NCBI RefSeq assembly: GCF_051851475.1 | Contig: NZ_JBPUSJ010000004.1 | Coordinates: 310,001-374,000, forward strand | Length of the DNA: 64,000 nt | Direction: 5' to 3' | Source: Carboxylicivirga taeanensis | Lineage (GTDB): Bacteria; Bacteroidota; Bacteroidia; Bacteroidales; Marinilabiliaceae | Shown here: piece by piece, positions 53,959-62,639 of the stretch | Layout: the number at the start of each line of letters is the position of its first letter | Numbering within the stretch: the first letter of the stretch is position 1 | Program-made: the position numbers and the translations under genes | The notes under the pieces: generated by a model | Told to the model about the DNA's origin: nothing | Databases searched by the model: none | Seen by the model: the letters and a program-made list of their open reading frames with translations, nothing else

Positions 53959-54657
53959 TTATTCAAGGGGCTCAAACATGGACTTGGGCGAACCGCATGT
54001 TGGACATGTCCAGTCATGGGGTAAATCATCAAAAGATGTACCAGGTGCAATGCCGGCTTCGGGGTCTCCAAGTGCCGGATCATATATGTATCCGCAGGCC
54101 ATGCACTTATACCTGCCTTCGTGCGTTTGAGGGGTGTCTTTAAGTTTTGTTTCATCAATATAGGTTGGCGCATTTTTCGGTGCTCGCCCTTTCTTAACCT
54201 CATGATAATAGGCGTAAGTTAGTGGCGTACCCGTTTTATCTAAAAGAGCCGTTTCTTCGATAGTGGCAATAAATAGCATGTGGGTGCCTACATCCACCAT
54301 TTTATTGACCCGACAATCAAACCAAGCCACACAGTCATCGGTAATGATGGGTGCACCTGTGCTACCAAAGGTGTAATTAATGTTTTTAAACTTGTCAATT
54401 TGCTGGCCACTATTATACCCAAGTTGGCCAATTAAGTCGGAACTGGCATTTTGCATCAATACAGAAATGGAAAACACCTGACTATTCTGAATCATTTGGC
54501 AAGAGAAATTGTTTTTACTGCAGCTAATGGCTATTTGAGACGGTTCAGCTGTAACCTGAAACGCTGTATTAGCTATGTATGCATTTAATTTCTGAGCATC
54601 TTTTGTGCCGATAATATACAGTCCGTAACTGAGTTTGAAAAAAGCTTCAAGGTTCAT
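53959..54657 (-). CDS. Flavin reductase-rubredoxin fusion (high-molecular-weight rubredoxin)
   Basis: A 232-residue fusion. Residues 1 to about 155 are an FMN-binding flavin-reductase-like domain (YGLYIIGTKDAQKLNAYIANTA, and SCSKNNFSCQMIQ). Residues about 175-232 are rubredoxin with CMACGYIYDP and CPTCGSPKS. Such proteins carry electrons from NAD(P)H to flavodiiron proteins or rubrerythrins in defence against oxygen and peroxide. It is 128 bases upstream of the rubrerythrin gene, same strand. Confidence 0.93.
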   Translation of the reverse strand: MNLEAFFKLSYGLYIIGTKDAQKLNAYIANTAFQVTAEPSQIAISCSKNNFSCQMIQNSQVFSISVLMQNASSDLIGQLGYNSGQQIDKFKNINYTFGSTGAPIITDDCVAWFDCRVNKMVDVGTHMLFIATIEETALLDKTGTPLTYAYYHEVKKGRAPKNAPTYIDETKLKDTPQTHEGRYKCMACGYIYDPALGDPEAGIAPGTSFDDLPHDWTCPTCGSPKSMFEPLE

Positions 54658-54926
54658 TTGTAGAGTTTTAGTTTGTTCATTTGGGTGATTCTCAATTTAG
54701 TAATAAGAATGTGGGAATAAAAATGATTCGGGTTGAAATCACTTCGACTGTACAGTGAAGAAATCTATTTAGAACCGATGTAAATAGTTCGATCCTATTG
54801 GTTGGCATATATTTAAATGGATGACTGGCAGCTTTGCGTAAATCTTATCACATTTGTAAGGAACTATTTGTTGCTTGACTGCTTGTTAATTTTTGCTGAT
54901 GTTTTTGGCTTTTTAAGGAGAATGGT

Positions 54927-55763
54927 ATGGCTATAGAGAATATTCCCGAAATATATACAAATCGCTTCCAGGAAGGCACTGATCTTTTCATTTATGATTT
55001 CAGGGTGACCCACAATGTAGTTAAGAGTAAGGTCAACCTAAGCATGAATATGTTTAGTTTTTTGCAGGTGGGGAGTAAATATGTGCATATTGCCGATGCG
55101 GCCGTGGCGGTCAATGAACATCAATCGCTCTTAATTCCTAAAGGCAATTGTTTGTGGACTGAGTTATTGAATCAGGATGAGGTGTATTTTTGTAAGCTCT
55201 TGTTTTTTTCCGAGGATCGCTTGTGCCGGTTTTTGAACACCTATAACTTCAGGCAGGAGCCCGTCAGCGAAGATAATTCCTATTTTATTATTGAAAACGA
55301 TGCCTATATGGCGTTGTTCTTACAAGCATTAGCCAAATTGGAAGAGCCGCATACCGGGTTTCAAAAGCAGCTGCTTTCTGTTAAATTTGATGAGTTATTA
55401 CTCTATCTGATAGGGAAATATGGCCAACGTTTTATAGGCTATCTGTTTACAATGGTTTCCAATGAAAAGTCACCATTTAAAACGATTGTGGAGCGACACA
55501 TGTACTCTAACCTAAAGCTGGAAGAAATTGCCTTCTTATGTAATATGAGTTTATCAACCTTTAAGCGCCATTTTTTAATAGAGTACAAGGAACCGCCTGG
55601 TAGGTGGCTGCAAGATAAGCGACTGACAAGAGCGAGAGAGGTGTTGCAGAAAGGCGATGTCAAGGCTTCAGATATTTATGACGACTATGGCTATAGCAAC
55701 CTGTCTAACTTTAGTATTGCCTTTAAAAATAAATTTGGAATCAGTCCAACTGATATCGGCTAA
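54927..55763 (+). CDS. AraC-family transcriptional regulator
   Basis: A 278-residue regulator. The N-terminal 165 residues are a cupin-like sensing domain (VHIADAAVAVNEHQSLLIPKG). The C-terminal HTH pair is at about 170-278: LKLEEIAFLCNMSLSTFKRHF and IYDDYGYSNLSNFSIAFKNKFG, ending SPTDIG. It precedes the iron alcohol dehydrogenase gene by 350 bases, and lies next to the rubredoxin gene, so either could be a target. Confidence 0.93.
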   Translation: MAIENIPEIYTNRFQEGTDLFIYDFRVTHNVVKSKVNLSMNMFSFLQVGSKYVHIADAAVAVNEHQSLLIPKGNCLWTELLNQDEVYFCKLLFFSEDRLCRFLNTYNFRQEPVSEDNSYFIIENDAYMALFLQALAKLEEPHTGFQKQLLSVKFDELLLYLIGKYGQRFIGYLFTMVSNEKSPFKTIVERHMYSNLKLEEIAFLCNMSLSTFKRHFLIEYKEPPGRWLQDKRLTRAREVLQKGDVKASDIYDDYGYSNLSNFSIAFKNKFGISPTDIG

Positions 55764-56116
55764 TAGCCCATTTTTCGTTTTGCTACGTGGATAGGTTGGA
55801 CGTTGTCCTCTTGGTTGAGTTCTTTTATTTGCTTTGTAATTATCAATCCGTCAGTGAGGTGTGGTTTATGCGCCGGGTGGTAGGGGGCGGGTTATCACAT
55901 CTATTTAACTGCCAGCTGGTCGTTGAGTAAGACCTGATATAAGGTTCTGAGGCGTCTTAATAAGTAAGTTGAACTTTTTTCATAAGTTATTGGACGAATA
56001 AAGTAAGTATCAGCTCTGGTGCATGTCCTACTTTTGTCACCGTAATTAATAGGCACTGGTTGAGGTAAATCCTTCGCTTATTGTTACACATTTTTAATTA
56101 ACTAAAAGCACAAGGA
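55764..56116. promoter_or_regulatory. Intergenic region before the alcohol dehydrogenase gene
   Basis: No gene is seen. A TACTTTTG -7 box is at 56029-56036, about 80 bases upstream of the dehydrogenase start; a clear -33 partner is lacking, which would fit an activator-dependent promoter (inference). Confidence 0.3.
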
Positions 56117-57268
56117 ATGGCAAAGTTTATTGTACCAAAGGAGATTTTTCATGGATTAGGGAGTCTCGAAAACTTAAAAGGATTAAAAGGGAAAAAAGCG
56201 GTAATTGTAATTGGAGGCAACTCGGTTAAGGCCAATGGCTCGCTAGATAGAACCATCAACTATTTAGAGGAAGCAGGGATTACATCCGTGGTTTTCTCAG
56301 GTGTGGAAGCCGACCCATCGATTGATACTGTTAAGCGCGGTGCCGAGTTTTTTACCCAGGAGCAGCCGGATGTAATTGTGGGCTTGGGCGGTTGTTCAGC
56401 TATTGATGCGGCTAAAGCAATGTGGATTTACTACGAGTATCCGGCATCGACCCTGGAAGAGTTGGCAGCTCCCTTTGCGGTGAAAGCCATGCGCAATAAG
56501 GCCTATTTTGTAGCTATCCCTTCAACAAGTGGTACTGGCACTGAAATTACAGGTCTGTCAGTGATTACTGATAAAGAGAAAGGCACCAAATACCCGATTG
56601 TATCGCATGAGCTCACACCTGATGTAGCCATTGTGGATGGGGAGCTTTGTGAAAGTATGCCAGCTCACGTGACTGCTAATACTGGGCTGGATGCCTTAAG
56701 TCATGGCGTTGAGGCTTACGTGTCAAATATAGCCGATCGCTATAACGATGCTTTGGCAAAAGGGGCCGTTGATTTGGTCTTCAAGCATCTGCCAGTAGCA
56801 TTTACCGAGCCTAACAATAAAGAAGCACGTCAGGCCATGCACGATGCATCATGTATGGCCGGTATGGCTTTTACCAACGTATGGTTGGGCATCGTACATG
56901 CCATGTCTCACCAAATTGGGGGAACTTTCGGTATTCCTCACGGATGTGCGAATGCTATTCTAATGCCCAATGTAACGCGTTTCAATGCGAAGGTAACAGA
57001 TAAGTACAACGATTTGGCCGAGTTGTTCGGTAAAAGCAACGCCGAAGAGTTTGCTCAGGAAATCGAAAAGTTACGTGCTTCAGTGGGGGTAGTGGGCTCC
57101 ATTAAAGAGTATGGGGTGAGTCCGGAAGAATGGAATGCAAAGCTGGATACTTTAACAGCTAATGCTTTAAAAGATCCGTGTACTTTATTTAACCCCCGTA
57201 AGCCTGAATTTGACGAGATTAAAGCTATTTATCAGGCTTGTTACGAAGGAACGGCTATTAATTTTTAA
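56117..57268 (+). CDS. Iron-containing alcohol dehydrogenase
   Basis: A 383-residue group III alcohol dehydrogenase. The NAD(P) region has VGLGGCSAIDAAKAMW, and AIPSTSGTGTEITG is typical. Metal ligands are in the region IVHAMSHQIGGTFGIPHGCANA, with Asp and His before it (DALSHGVEAY). Probably reduces aldehydes to alcohols under fermentation. It sits downstream of an AraC regulator. Confidence 0.95.
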   Translation: MAKFIVPKEIFHGLGSLENLKGLKGKKAVIVIGGNSVKANGSLDRTINYLEEAGITSVVFSGVEADPSIDTVKRGAEFFTQEQPDVIVGLGGCSAIDAAKAMWIYYEYPASTLEELAAPFAVKAMRNKAYFVAIPSTSGTGTEITGLSVITDKEKGTKYPIVSHELTPDVAIVDGELCESMPAHVTANTGLDALSHGVEAYVSNIADRYNDALAKGAVDLVFKHLPVAFTEPNNKEARQAMHDASCMAGMAFTNVWLGIVHAMSHQIGGTFGIPHGCANAILMPNVTRFNAKVTDKYNDLAELFGKSNAEEFAQEIEKLRASVGVVGSIKEYGVSPEEWNAKLDTLTANALKDPCTLFNPRKPEFDEIKAIYQACYEGTAINF

Positions 57269-57520
57269 ACGCTGCAATAATTCATTGAAGGCCTTGGGTG
57301 ATTGCGCTCAGGGCCTTATTGCGTTAAACGGTTGTCAGAAGAATTGGGGTGATGAGCTTTTGTTTAGAATCTATATAAATAATAAGCCAATAATGAATGT
57401 CATTAATTCAGGACTATACAAACGTTATATTTACATTTGAATATTCTAAAGAGTGCACCGGACAGGATGGTTTGGTAACCTTTGATAACAGTTACTATAA
57501 CTAAGAAATCGTTTGTTATA

Positions 57521-58354
57521 ATGAACAAAATTGTAGAGAAGGAGTATTTTTCTGAAAACGTAGTACGTTTGGAAATCGAAGCTCCGCGTATTGCAAAAGC
57601 TCGCAGAGCAGGGCATTTTGTAATAGTTAAGGTTGGCGAAACAGGAGAGCGCATCCCGCTTACAATTGCGGCCGCTAATCCCGAACGAGGAACTATCACA
57701 TTGGTAATTCAAAAAGTGGGTGTTTCGTCGCGTAAAATAACGGAACTAAACGTTGGGGATGAACTAACTGATTTGGTTGGGCCTCTTGGAGAAGCAACTC
57801 ATATCGAAAATGTTGGAACAGTTTTAGCCTGTGGAGGAGGTGTTGGCGTTGCTCCTTTATTGCCTATTGTAGAGGCTTTAAAGAAAGCAGGGAACAGAGT
57901 GGTTACAATTTTGGCAGCCCGCACTAAGGACTTAGTTATTTTAGAGGAGCAAATTGCAAAATACTCAGATGAAGTAATTATCATGACCGATGACGGCTCA
58001 TACGGCAAAAAGGGATTGATAACCGATGGGATGAAAGAAGTGATGGAGCGCGAAAAGGTTGATCAGGCCGTGATTATTGGCCCTGCCATAATGATGAAGT
58101 TTGCTGCCTTAACCACCAAAGAGTACAAGGTGCCAACTGTGGCGAGTTTAAATACAATAATGGTTGATGGAACCGGCATGTGCGGTGCTTGTCGTATCAC
58201 CGTTGGTGGAAAAACAAAATTCGTATGTGTTGACGGACCTGAATTTGATGCTCATCAGGTCGATTTTGATGAAATGCTATTACGCTTAAATGGCTATAAG
58301 GAGATAGAAAAAGGAGCAGAGCAGGAATATCTTAAATCTAAAGATAAAAAGTAA
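57521..58354 (+). CDS. FAD/[2Fe-2S] ferredoxin-NADP reductase subunit (NfnA-like)
   Basis: A 277-residue protein of the PyrK/NfnA family. An FAD-binding barrel (GHFVIVKV, RIPLTIAA), an NAD-binding part (GTVLACGGGVGVAPLLPI), and a C-terminal [2Fe-2S] site with the cysteines of MCGACRITV and FVCVDGPEF. It is followed by the NfnB-like gene with a one-base overlap (TAATG). Together they may bifurcate electrons between NADH, NADPH and ferredoxin. I start at ATG 57521, since the extended frame from 57482 lacks homology. Confidence 0.9.
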   Translation: MNKIVEKEYFSENVVRLEIEAPRIAKARRAGHFVIVKVGETGERIPLTIAAANPERGTITLVIQKVGVSSRKITELNVGDELTDLVGPLGEATHIENVGTVLACGGGVGVAPLLPIVEALKKAGNRVVTILAARTKDLVILEEQIAKYSDEVIIMTDDGSYGKKGLITDGMKEVMEREKVDQAVIIGPAIMMKFAALTTKEYKVPTVASLNTIMVDGTGMCGACRITVGGKTKFVCVDGPEFDAHQVDFDEMLLRLNGYKEIEKGAEQEYLKSKDKK

Positions 58355-59838
58355 TGGCTGTTACAAAAGAGTTTTTAAAAGAAGAAAGAGAGCAGTCGTG
58401 GCGTTTAGATGTGCGTAAACTGCTAAAAAATAAAGAGCGTACCGCTCTTACACGCGTTCATATGGGAGAGGTCGATCCGCAAGTACGCGTAAAATCTAAT
58501 ATTGAAGTAAATACAGGATTGACTGCCGACGAGGCGATCAATGAGGCACGTCGTTGCCTGGATTGTCCTGATCCGACCTGTATTACTGGCTGTCCGGTAG
58601 AAATTAATATACCAAAGTTTATTAAGCGCATTGAGCAGGGAGAGTTCTTACAGGCTGCAAGTGTTCTTAAAGAGACCAGTGCTCTGCCGGCCGTGTGTGG
58701 TCGTGTTTGTCCTCAGGAAAAACAATGTGAGGCCAAATGCTTCTATCAGCTTAAGATGCAGAAGGCACCTGTAGCCATTGGTTACCTGGAACGATTTGCT
58801 GCCGATTATGAACGTGAATCGGGTCAGATTTCAGTGCCCAAGGTGGCGCCGGCAAACGGAATTAAAGTAGCGGTTATTGGCAGTGGTCCTGCAGGTTTAA
58901 CCTTCGCGGGCGATATGGCTAAAAATGGGTATGACGTGACGGTATTTGAAGCGCTCCACGAAATTGGTGGTGTGTTGAAATACGGTATTCCTGAGTTCCG
59001 CCTTCCAAACAGTATTGTTGATGTGGAAATCAATAACCTGAAGCAGATGGGGGTTAAATTCGAAACCAACTTTATTGTTGGCCGAACAGCCACCATTGAG
59101 GATCTGAAAGAGGAAGGTTTTCAGGGATTCTTTACAGGCAGTGGAGCCGGCTTACCGCGTTTTATGAACATCCCGGGAGAAAATTATATTGGCATATTAA
59201 GTTCCAATGAATACCTGACCCGCATTAACCTGATGAATGCTGCTAACCCGGCAACCGATACGCCAATTATCAGTGGCAAAAATGTAGCGGTAATTGGAGG
59301 AGGTAATACAGCGATGGACTCTGTGCGCACCGCAAAACGCTTAGGAGCTGACAGGGCCATGATTATTTACCGTCGTTCAATGGAAGAAATGCCGGCGCGT
59401 GTTGAAGAAATTAAACATGCTCAGGAAGAAGGAATAGAGTTTTTAACTTTAACCAACCCGGTAGAGTATTTTGCGGACGAAACAGGTCGTGTTAACAAAG
59501 TTCGTGTGCAAAAAATGGAATTGGGTGAGCCAGATGCGTCTGGTCGTCGTCGTCCGGTGCCAATGGAAGGCTCTGAGTACGATATAGATGTAGATACGGT
59601 TGTGGTAAGTGTTGGGGTGTCGCCAAACCCATTGATTCCGAGTTCGCTGCCTCAGTTGGAGACAACGCGTTGGGGAACCATTGTTGTGGATGATGAAAAA
59701 TTACAGACTTCCATTCCGGAGATGTTTGCCGGAGGAGATATTGTGCGCGGTGGAGCCACAGTAATTCTGGCGATGGGCGATGGACGTAATGCCGCTGCAT
59801 CAATGCATATGTATTTACAGGATAAATTAAACCCTTAA
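58354..59838 (+). CDS. NADPH-dependent oxidoreductase, glutamate synthase beta-chain-like (NfnB-like)
   Basis: A 494-residue FAD and [4Fe-4S] protein. The N-terminal cluster cysteines lie in CLDCPDPTCITGCPVEINIP and CGRVCPQEKQCEAKC. Two dinucleotide folds follow: VAVIGSGPAGLTFAGD (FAD) and VAVIGGGNTAMDSVRTAKRLG (NADPH). AGGDIVRGGATVI near the end is typical. With NfnA upstream and no glutamate synthase large subunit, an NfnAB transhydrogenase is likelier than GltD. Confidence 0.9.
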   Translation: MAVTKEFLKEEREQSWRLDVRKLLKNKERTALTRVHMGEVDPQVRVKSNIEVNTGLTADEAINEARRCLDCPDPTCITGCPVEINIPKFIKRIEQGEFLQAASVLKETSALPAVCGRVCPQEKQCEAKCFYQLKMQKAPVAIGYLERFAADYERESGQISVPKVAPANGIKVAVIGSGPAGLTFAGDMAKNGYDVTVFEALHEIGGVLKYGIPEFRLPNSIVDVEINNLKQMGVKFETNFIVGRTATIEDLKEEGFQGFFTGSGAGLPRFMNIPGENYIGILSSNEYLTRINLMNAANPATDTPIISGKNVAVIGGGNTAMDSVRTAKRLGADRAMIIYRRSMEEMPARVEEIKHAQEEGIEFLTLTNPVEYFADETGRVNKVRVQKMELGEPDASGRRRPVPMEGSEYDIDVDTVVVSVGVSPNPLIPSSLPQLETTRWGTIVVDDEKLQTSIPEMFAGGDIVRGGATVILAMGDGRNAAASMHMYLQDKLNP

Positions 59839-59841
59839 GTC

Positions 59842-60834
59842 ATGCAAAACATAGAAACAACATATTTAGGATTGCCTATTAAGAACCCAATTGTTGTTGG
59901 AAGTTCTGGTTTGGCGTCTACTATTGGTGGAATTAAAAAACTGGCCAAGGCTGGGGCGGCCGCCATAGTGCTTAAGTCTGTATTCGAAGAGGAGATCAAG
60001 GCAGAGGCGGAGCAAACAATTGGTCAGCAATTGGGCGTGGACGATAATAATCTGGAGTTCTATGATTATTACGATTATCAGGTTAAAAATGAGGTACTGG
60101 AGAACTATGTCTCTTTAATTCGCGAAGCGAAAGAAGTGGTTGATGTTCCAATAATTGCAAGCATCAATTGTTCGAGCTATAGCGAGTGGGTATCTTTTGC
60201 TCAAAAAGTACAAGATGCCGGTGCGGATGCACTGGAGCTAAATATTTTTAAACTGCCTTTTGGTATTAAGGAAGAGGCGGCAGCCATCGAAAAAGTCTAT
60301 TTTGATATTGTGCGGAAAGTAAAGGAGCGATTAACGATTCCGGTTGGTATTAAGCTGGCTCCTTATTTCACAAATTTAGGCAGTATTATCCACCGCTTGT
60401 CGCACAGTGGTGTTGATGGTTTGGTGCTTTTTAATCGCTTTACATCAATTGATTATGACATTGAGAATGATCAGGTGGTAACGGGTAATGTGTACTCTGG
60501 TGTTAACGACTATGTGAATTCCTTGCGATGGATTTCAATTGCTTCAGCTGATGCAGGGTGTGATTTGGTGGCCTCAACGGGTGTGCAGGATTATCGAACA
60601 CTGGTAAAAATGTTACTGGCAGGTGCGGCTTCTGTGCAAATAGTGTCGGCCATTTACAAAGAAGGTCCGGAAGTGATAGGGGCCATGCTAAAAGAATTAG
60701 AGGCCTGGATGAAACGGCGTGGTTTTGAAACCATTGCCGATTTTAAAGGGCGTTTAGGACAAGGTGAGTCAGCTAATCCGGAAGTGTTTGAACGCGTACA
60801 GTTTATGCGTTATTTTTCAGGATATAAGCAGTAA
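59842..60834 (+). CDS. Dihydroorotate dehydrogenase-like flavoprotein
   Basis: A 330-residue TIM-barrel FMN protein, three bases after the NfnB-like gene. It begins TTYLGLPIKNPIVVGSSGLA, with INCSSYSEW, LELNIFKLP and IKLAPYFTN in the barrel, and VASTGVQDYRTLVKMLLAGA for phosphate binding. It is not identifiable as the true pyrimidine enzyme; the neighbours could supply or take electrons. The trio looks like one operon with an unknown substrate. Confidence 0.85.
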   Translation: MQNIETTYLGLPIKNPIVVGSSGLASTIGGIKKLAKAGAAAIVLKSVFEEEIKAEAEQTIGQQLGVDDNNLEFYDYYDYQVKNEVLENYVSLIREAKEVVDVPIIASINCSSYSEWVSFAQKVQDAGADALELNIFKLPFGIKEEAAAIEKVYFDIVRKVKERLTIPVGIKLAPYFTNLGSIIHRLSHSGVDGLVLFNRFTSIDYDIENDQVVTGNVYSGVNDYVNSLRWISIASADAGCDLVASTGVQDYRTLVKMLLAGAASVQIVSAIYKEGPEVIGAMLKELEAWMKRRGFETIADFKGRLGQGESANPEVFERVQFMRYFSGYKQ

Positions 60835-60915
60835 AATAAACAGGGCTTGAAAAGTAGTTAGTAGACGTGGTGATATCTGCTGACTACTCCCTTACTACTA
60901 ATCACTTATTTCTGC

Positions 60916-60946
60916 TTTGTTTCTTTCTTTTTTATTCCTATCTTTG
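60916..60946 (+). promoter_or_regulatory. Bacteroidetes-type promoter for the rpsF operon
   Basis: TTTG at 60916-60919 and TATCTTTG at 60939-60946 are 19 bases apart, an excellent fit to the -33/-7 consensus. It is 38 bases upstream of rpsF. Confidence 0.7.
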
Positions 60947-60984
60947 CGCCCTGATTATTTAAAACCTTCTAAAATTAAGAAGAT

Positions 60985-61332
60985 ATGTTAAATCGTTATG
61001 AAACCGTTTTCATTTTAACTCCCGTTTTGTCTGATGTTCAGATGAAGGAAGCGGTCGACAAATTCAAAGGTTTGATTGTTGAGGCCGGAGGAAAAATGGT
61101 AAATGAAGAAAATTGGGGACTTCGTAAGCTTGCTTACCCAATTCAAAAGAAGTCAACAGGGTTTTACCAGTTGTTCGAATTCGACGCTAATCCTGAGTTT
61201 ATTGAGAAATTAGAAACTGCTTTCCGTCGTGATGAGCGTGTTATTCGTTTCTTATCTTTCAGATTAGACAAGTACGCTATGGCGTATGCAGAGAAAAGAA
61301 GATCAACTAAAAAAGCAGAAAAGGAGAACTAA
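60985..61332 (+). CDS. rpsF: 30S ribosomal protein S6
   Basis: A 115-residue ribosomal protein that binds the central domain of 16S rRNA together with S18. It begins MLNRYETVFILTPVLSD, with the family NWGLRKLAYPIQKKSTGFY and FRRDERVIRFLSFRLDKY. The tail is Lys/Arg rich. First gene of rpsF-rpsR-rplI; no ssb or priB lies between, as usual in Bacteroidota. Confidence 0.97.
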   Translation: MLNRYETVFILTPVLSDVQMKEAVDKFKGLIVEAGGKMVNEENWGLRKLAYPIQKKSTGFYQLFEFDANPEFIEKLETAFRRDERVIRFLSFRLDKYAMAYAEKRRSTKKAEKEN

Positions 61333-61335
61333 ACC

Positions 61336-61605
61336 ATGGCACAGAATCAATCAGAAATCAGGTATTTAACTCCTCCTTCAGTAGAAATCAAGAAGAAGAA
61401 GTACTGTCGTTTCAAAAAGAACAAGATCAAGTATATCGATTACAAAGATCCTGAGTTCTTAAAGAAATTCTTGAACGAGCAAGGTAAAATTTTACCTCGT
61501 CGTCTGACTGGTACATCTTTGAAGTATCAAAGAAAAGTTGCGCAGGCTGTTAAGCGTGCACGTCATTTGGCCTTGTTGCCATACGTAACCGATTTGATGA
61601 AATAA
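61336..61605 (+). CDS. rpsR: 30S ribosomal protein S18
   Basis: An 89-residue protein with KKKYCRFKKNKIKYIDYKD and PRRLTGTSLKYQRKVAQAVKRARHLALLPY cores typical of S18. It is preceded by AAGGAG six to twelve bases upstream of ATG, a stronger Shine-Dalgarno than most genes here. It pairs with S6 on the 30S platform. Confidence 0.97.
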   Translation: MAQNQSEIRYLTPPSVEIKKKKYCRFKKNKIKYIDYKDPEFLKKFLNEQGKILPRRLTGTSLKYQRKVAQAVKRARHLALLPYVTDLMK

Positions 61606-61623
61606 GAAAAAGGAGGATTTACG

Positions 61624-62067
61624 ATGGAAATTATTTTAAGAGAAGATATTCAGAATCTTGGCCATAAGAATGACATTGTGACGGTAAAAAATGGTTACGG
61701 ACGTAACTATTTGATCCCTCAGGGACTTGCTGTGCTAGCAACTCCTTCAGCCAAGAAAGTACACGCAGAAAATTTGCGTCAGAGAGCTCATAAAGAGGAA
61801 AAGATCAAAAATGAAGCTCTTGAAGTAGCTAAGACACTGGAAGGTAAGTCATTTACTATTGGTGCTAAGGCTTCATCAACCGGAAAGATTTTCGGTTCTG
61901 TAAATACCATTCAAATTGCTGAGGCTTTAACCAAAGAAGGTTTCAACGTAGAGCGTAAAAATATCTCTATGAAAGACGAAGCTAAAGAATTGGGTACTTA
62001 CAATGCAACTGTAAAATTACACCGTGAAGTTAAGGTTGACATCTCAATTGAGGTGGTTGCCGAATAA
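61624..62067 (+). CDS. rplI: 50S ribosomal protein L9
   Basis: A 147-residue two-domain protein. N-terminal MEIILREDIQNLGHKND and GYGRNYLIPQGLA bind 23S rRNA; a long connecting helix (residues about 40-75) leads to a C-terminal domain with GKIFGSVN. AGGAGG lies about 8 bases before the ATG. A strong terminator follows 50 bases after the stop. Confidence 0.97.
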   Translation: MEIILREDIQNLGHKNDIVTVKNGYGRNYLIPQGLAVLATPSAKKVHAENLRQRAHKEEKIKNEALEVAKTLEGKSFTIGAKASSTGKIFGSVNTIQIAEALTKEGFNVERKNISMKDEAKELGTYNATVKLHREVKVDISIEVVAE

Positions 62068-62117
62068 CAATTTTATTAATCTCGGATAGATTAAAAAACA
62101 TTTTTCAAACAGACATA

Positions 62118-62146
62118 AACCACCATGGGGACATGGTGGTTTTTTT
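62118..62146 (+). terminator. Terminator of the rpsF-rpsR-rplI operon
   Basis: AACCACCATG and CATGGTGGTT form a perfect 10-bp stem with loop GGGA, followed by a T-run. Confidence 0.9.
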
Positions 62147-62175
62147 GTGGCCAATTTTAGGCTTTGCTAAAGCAT

Positions 62176-62209
62176 AAAAAAACTCATGCGTTAGTTACAC
62201 ATGAGTTTT
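62176..62209 (-). terminator. Terminator of ridA
   Basis: On the minus strand AAAACTCATG pairs with CATGAGTTTT, followed by TTTT; 22 bases past the ridA stop. Confidence 0.8.
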
Positions 62210-62231
62210 GCATTGAATGCTATTGTAATTA

Positions 62232-62609
62232 TTACTTTACAGCAATAGTTTCTATCTCTACCAAAACACTTAGAGGTAATTCCTTAACAGCGAATGCCGC
62301 ACGAGCAGGCGGATTTTCTGAGTAGTACGATCCGTATACTTCATTCATGGCCGCAAAGTTGCTCATGTCGCTTAGTAAACAAGTTGATTTAACGACATTG
62401 TCGAAGCTGTAACCTGCTTCGTTAAGGATGGCTGAAATATTTTTCATTACCTGTTCGGTCTGCTCCTTAATCCCGCCTTCAACCACCTTACCGGTTGCAG
62501 GGTCAACAGGTACCTGACCTGAGATATATAAAGTGCCGTTTACTTCAATTGCCTGACTGTATGGGCCAATAGCACCTGGTGCATTTGTTGTTGCAATAAC
62601 TTTTTTCAT
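62232..62609 (-). CDS. ridA: RidA family reactive imine/enamine deaminase
   Basis: A 125-residue trimeric enzyme that hydrolyses 2-aminoacrylate and related imines. Family signs: ATTNAPGAIGPYSQAIEVNGTLY, SGQVPVDPATGKVV, and the substrate-binding Arg in NPPARAAFAV, ending VLVEIETIAV. It is 30 bases after the LptD-like gene on the same strand. Confidence 0.95.
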   Translation of the reverse strand: MKKVIATTNAPGAIGPYSQAIEVNGTLYISGQVPVDPATGKVVEGGIKEQTEQVMKNISAILNEAGYSFDNVVKSTCLLSDMSNFAAMNEVYGSYYSENPPARAAFAVKELPLSVLVEIETIAVK

Positions 62610-62639
62610 TATACTTAGTTTTAAAAGGATTAATCACTT

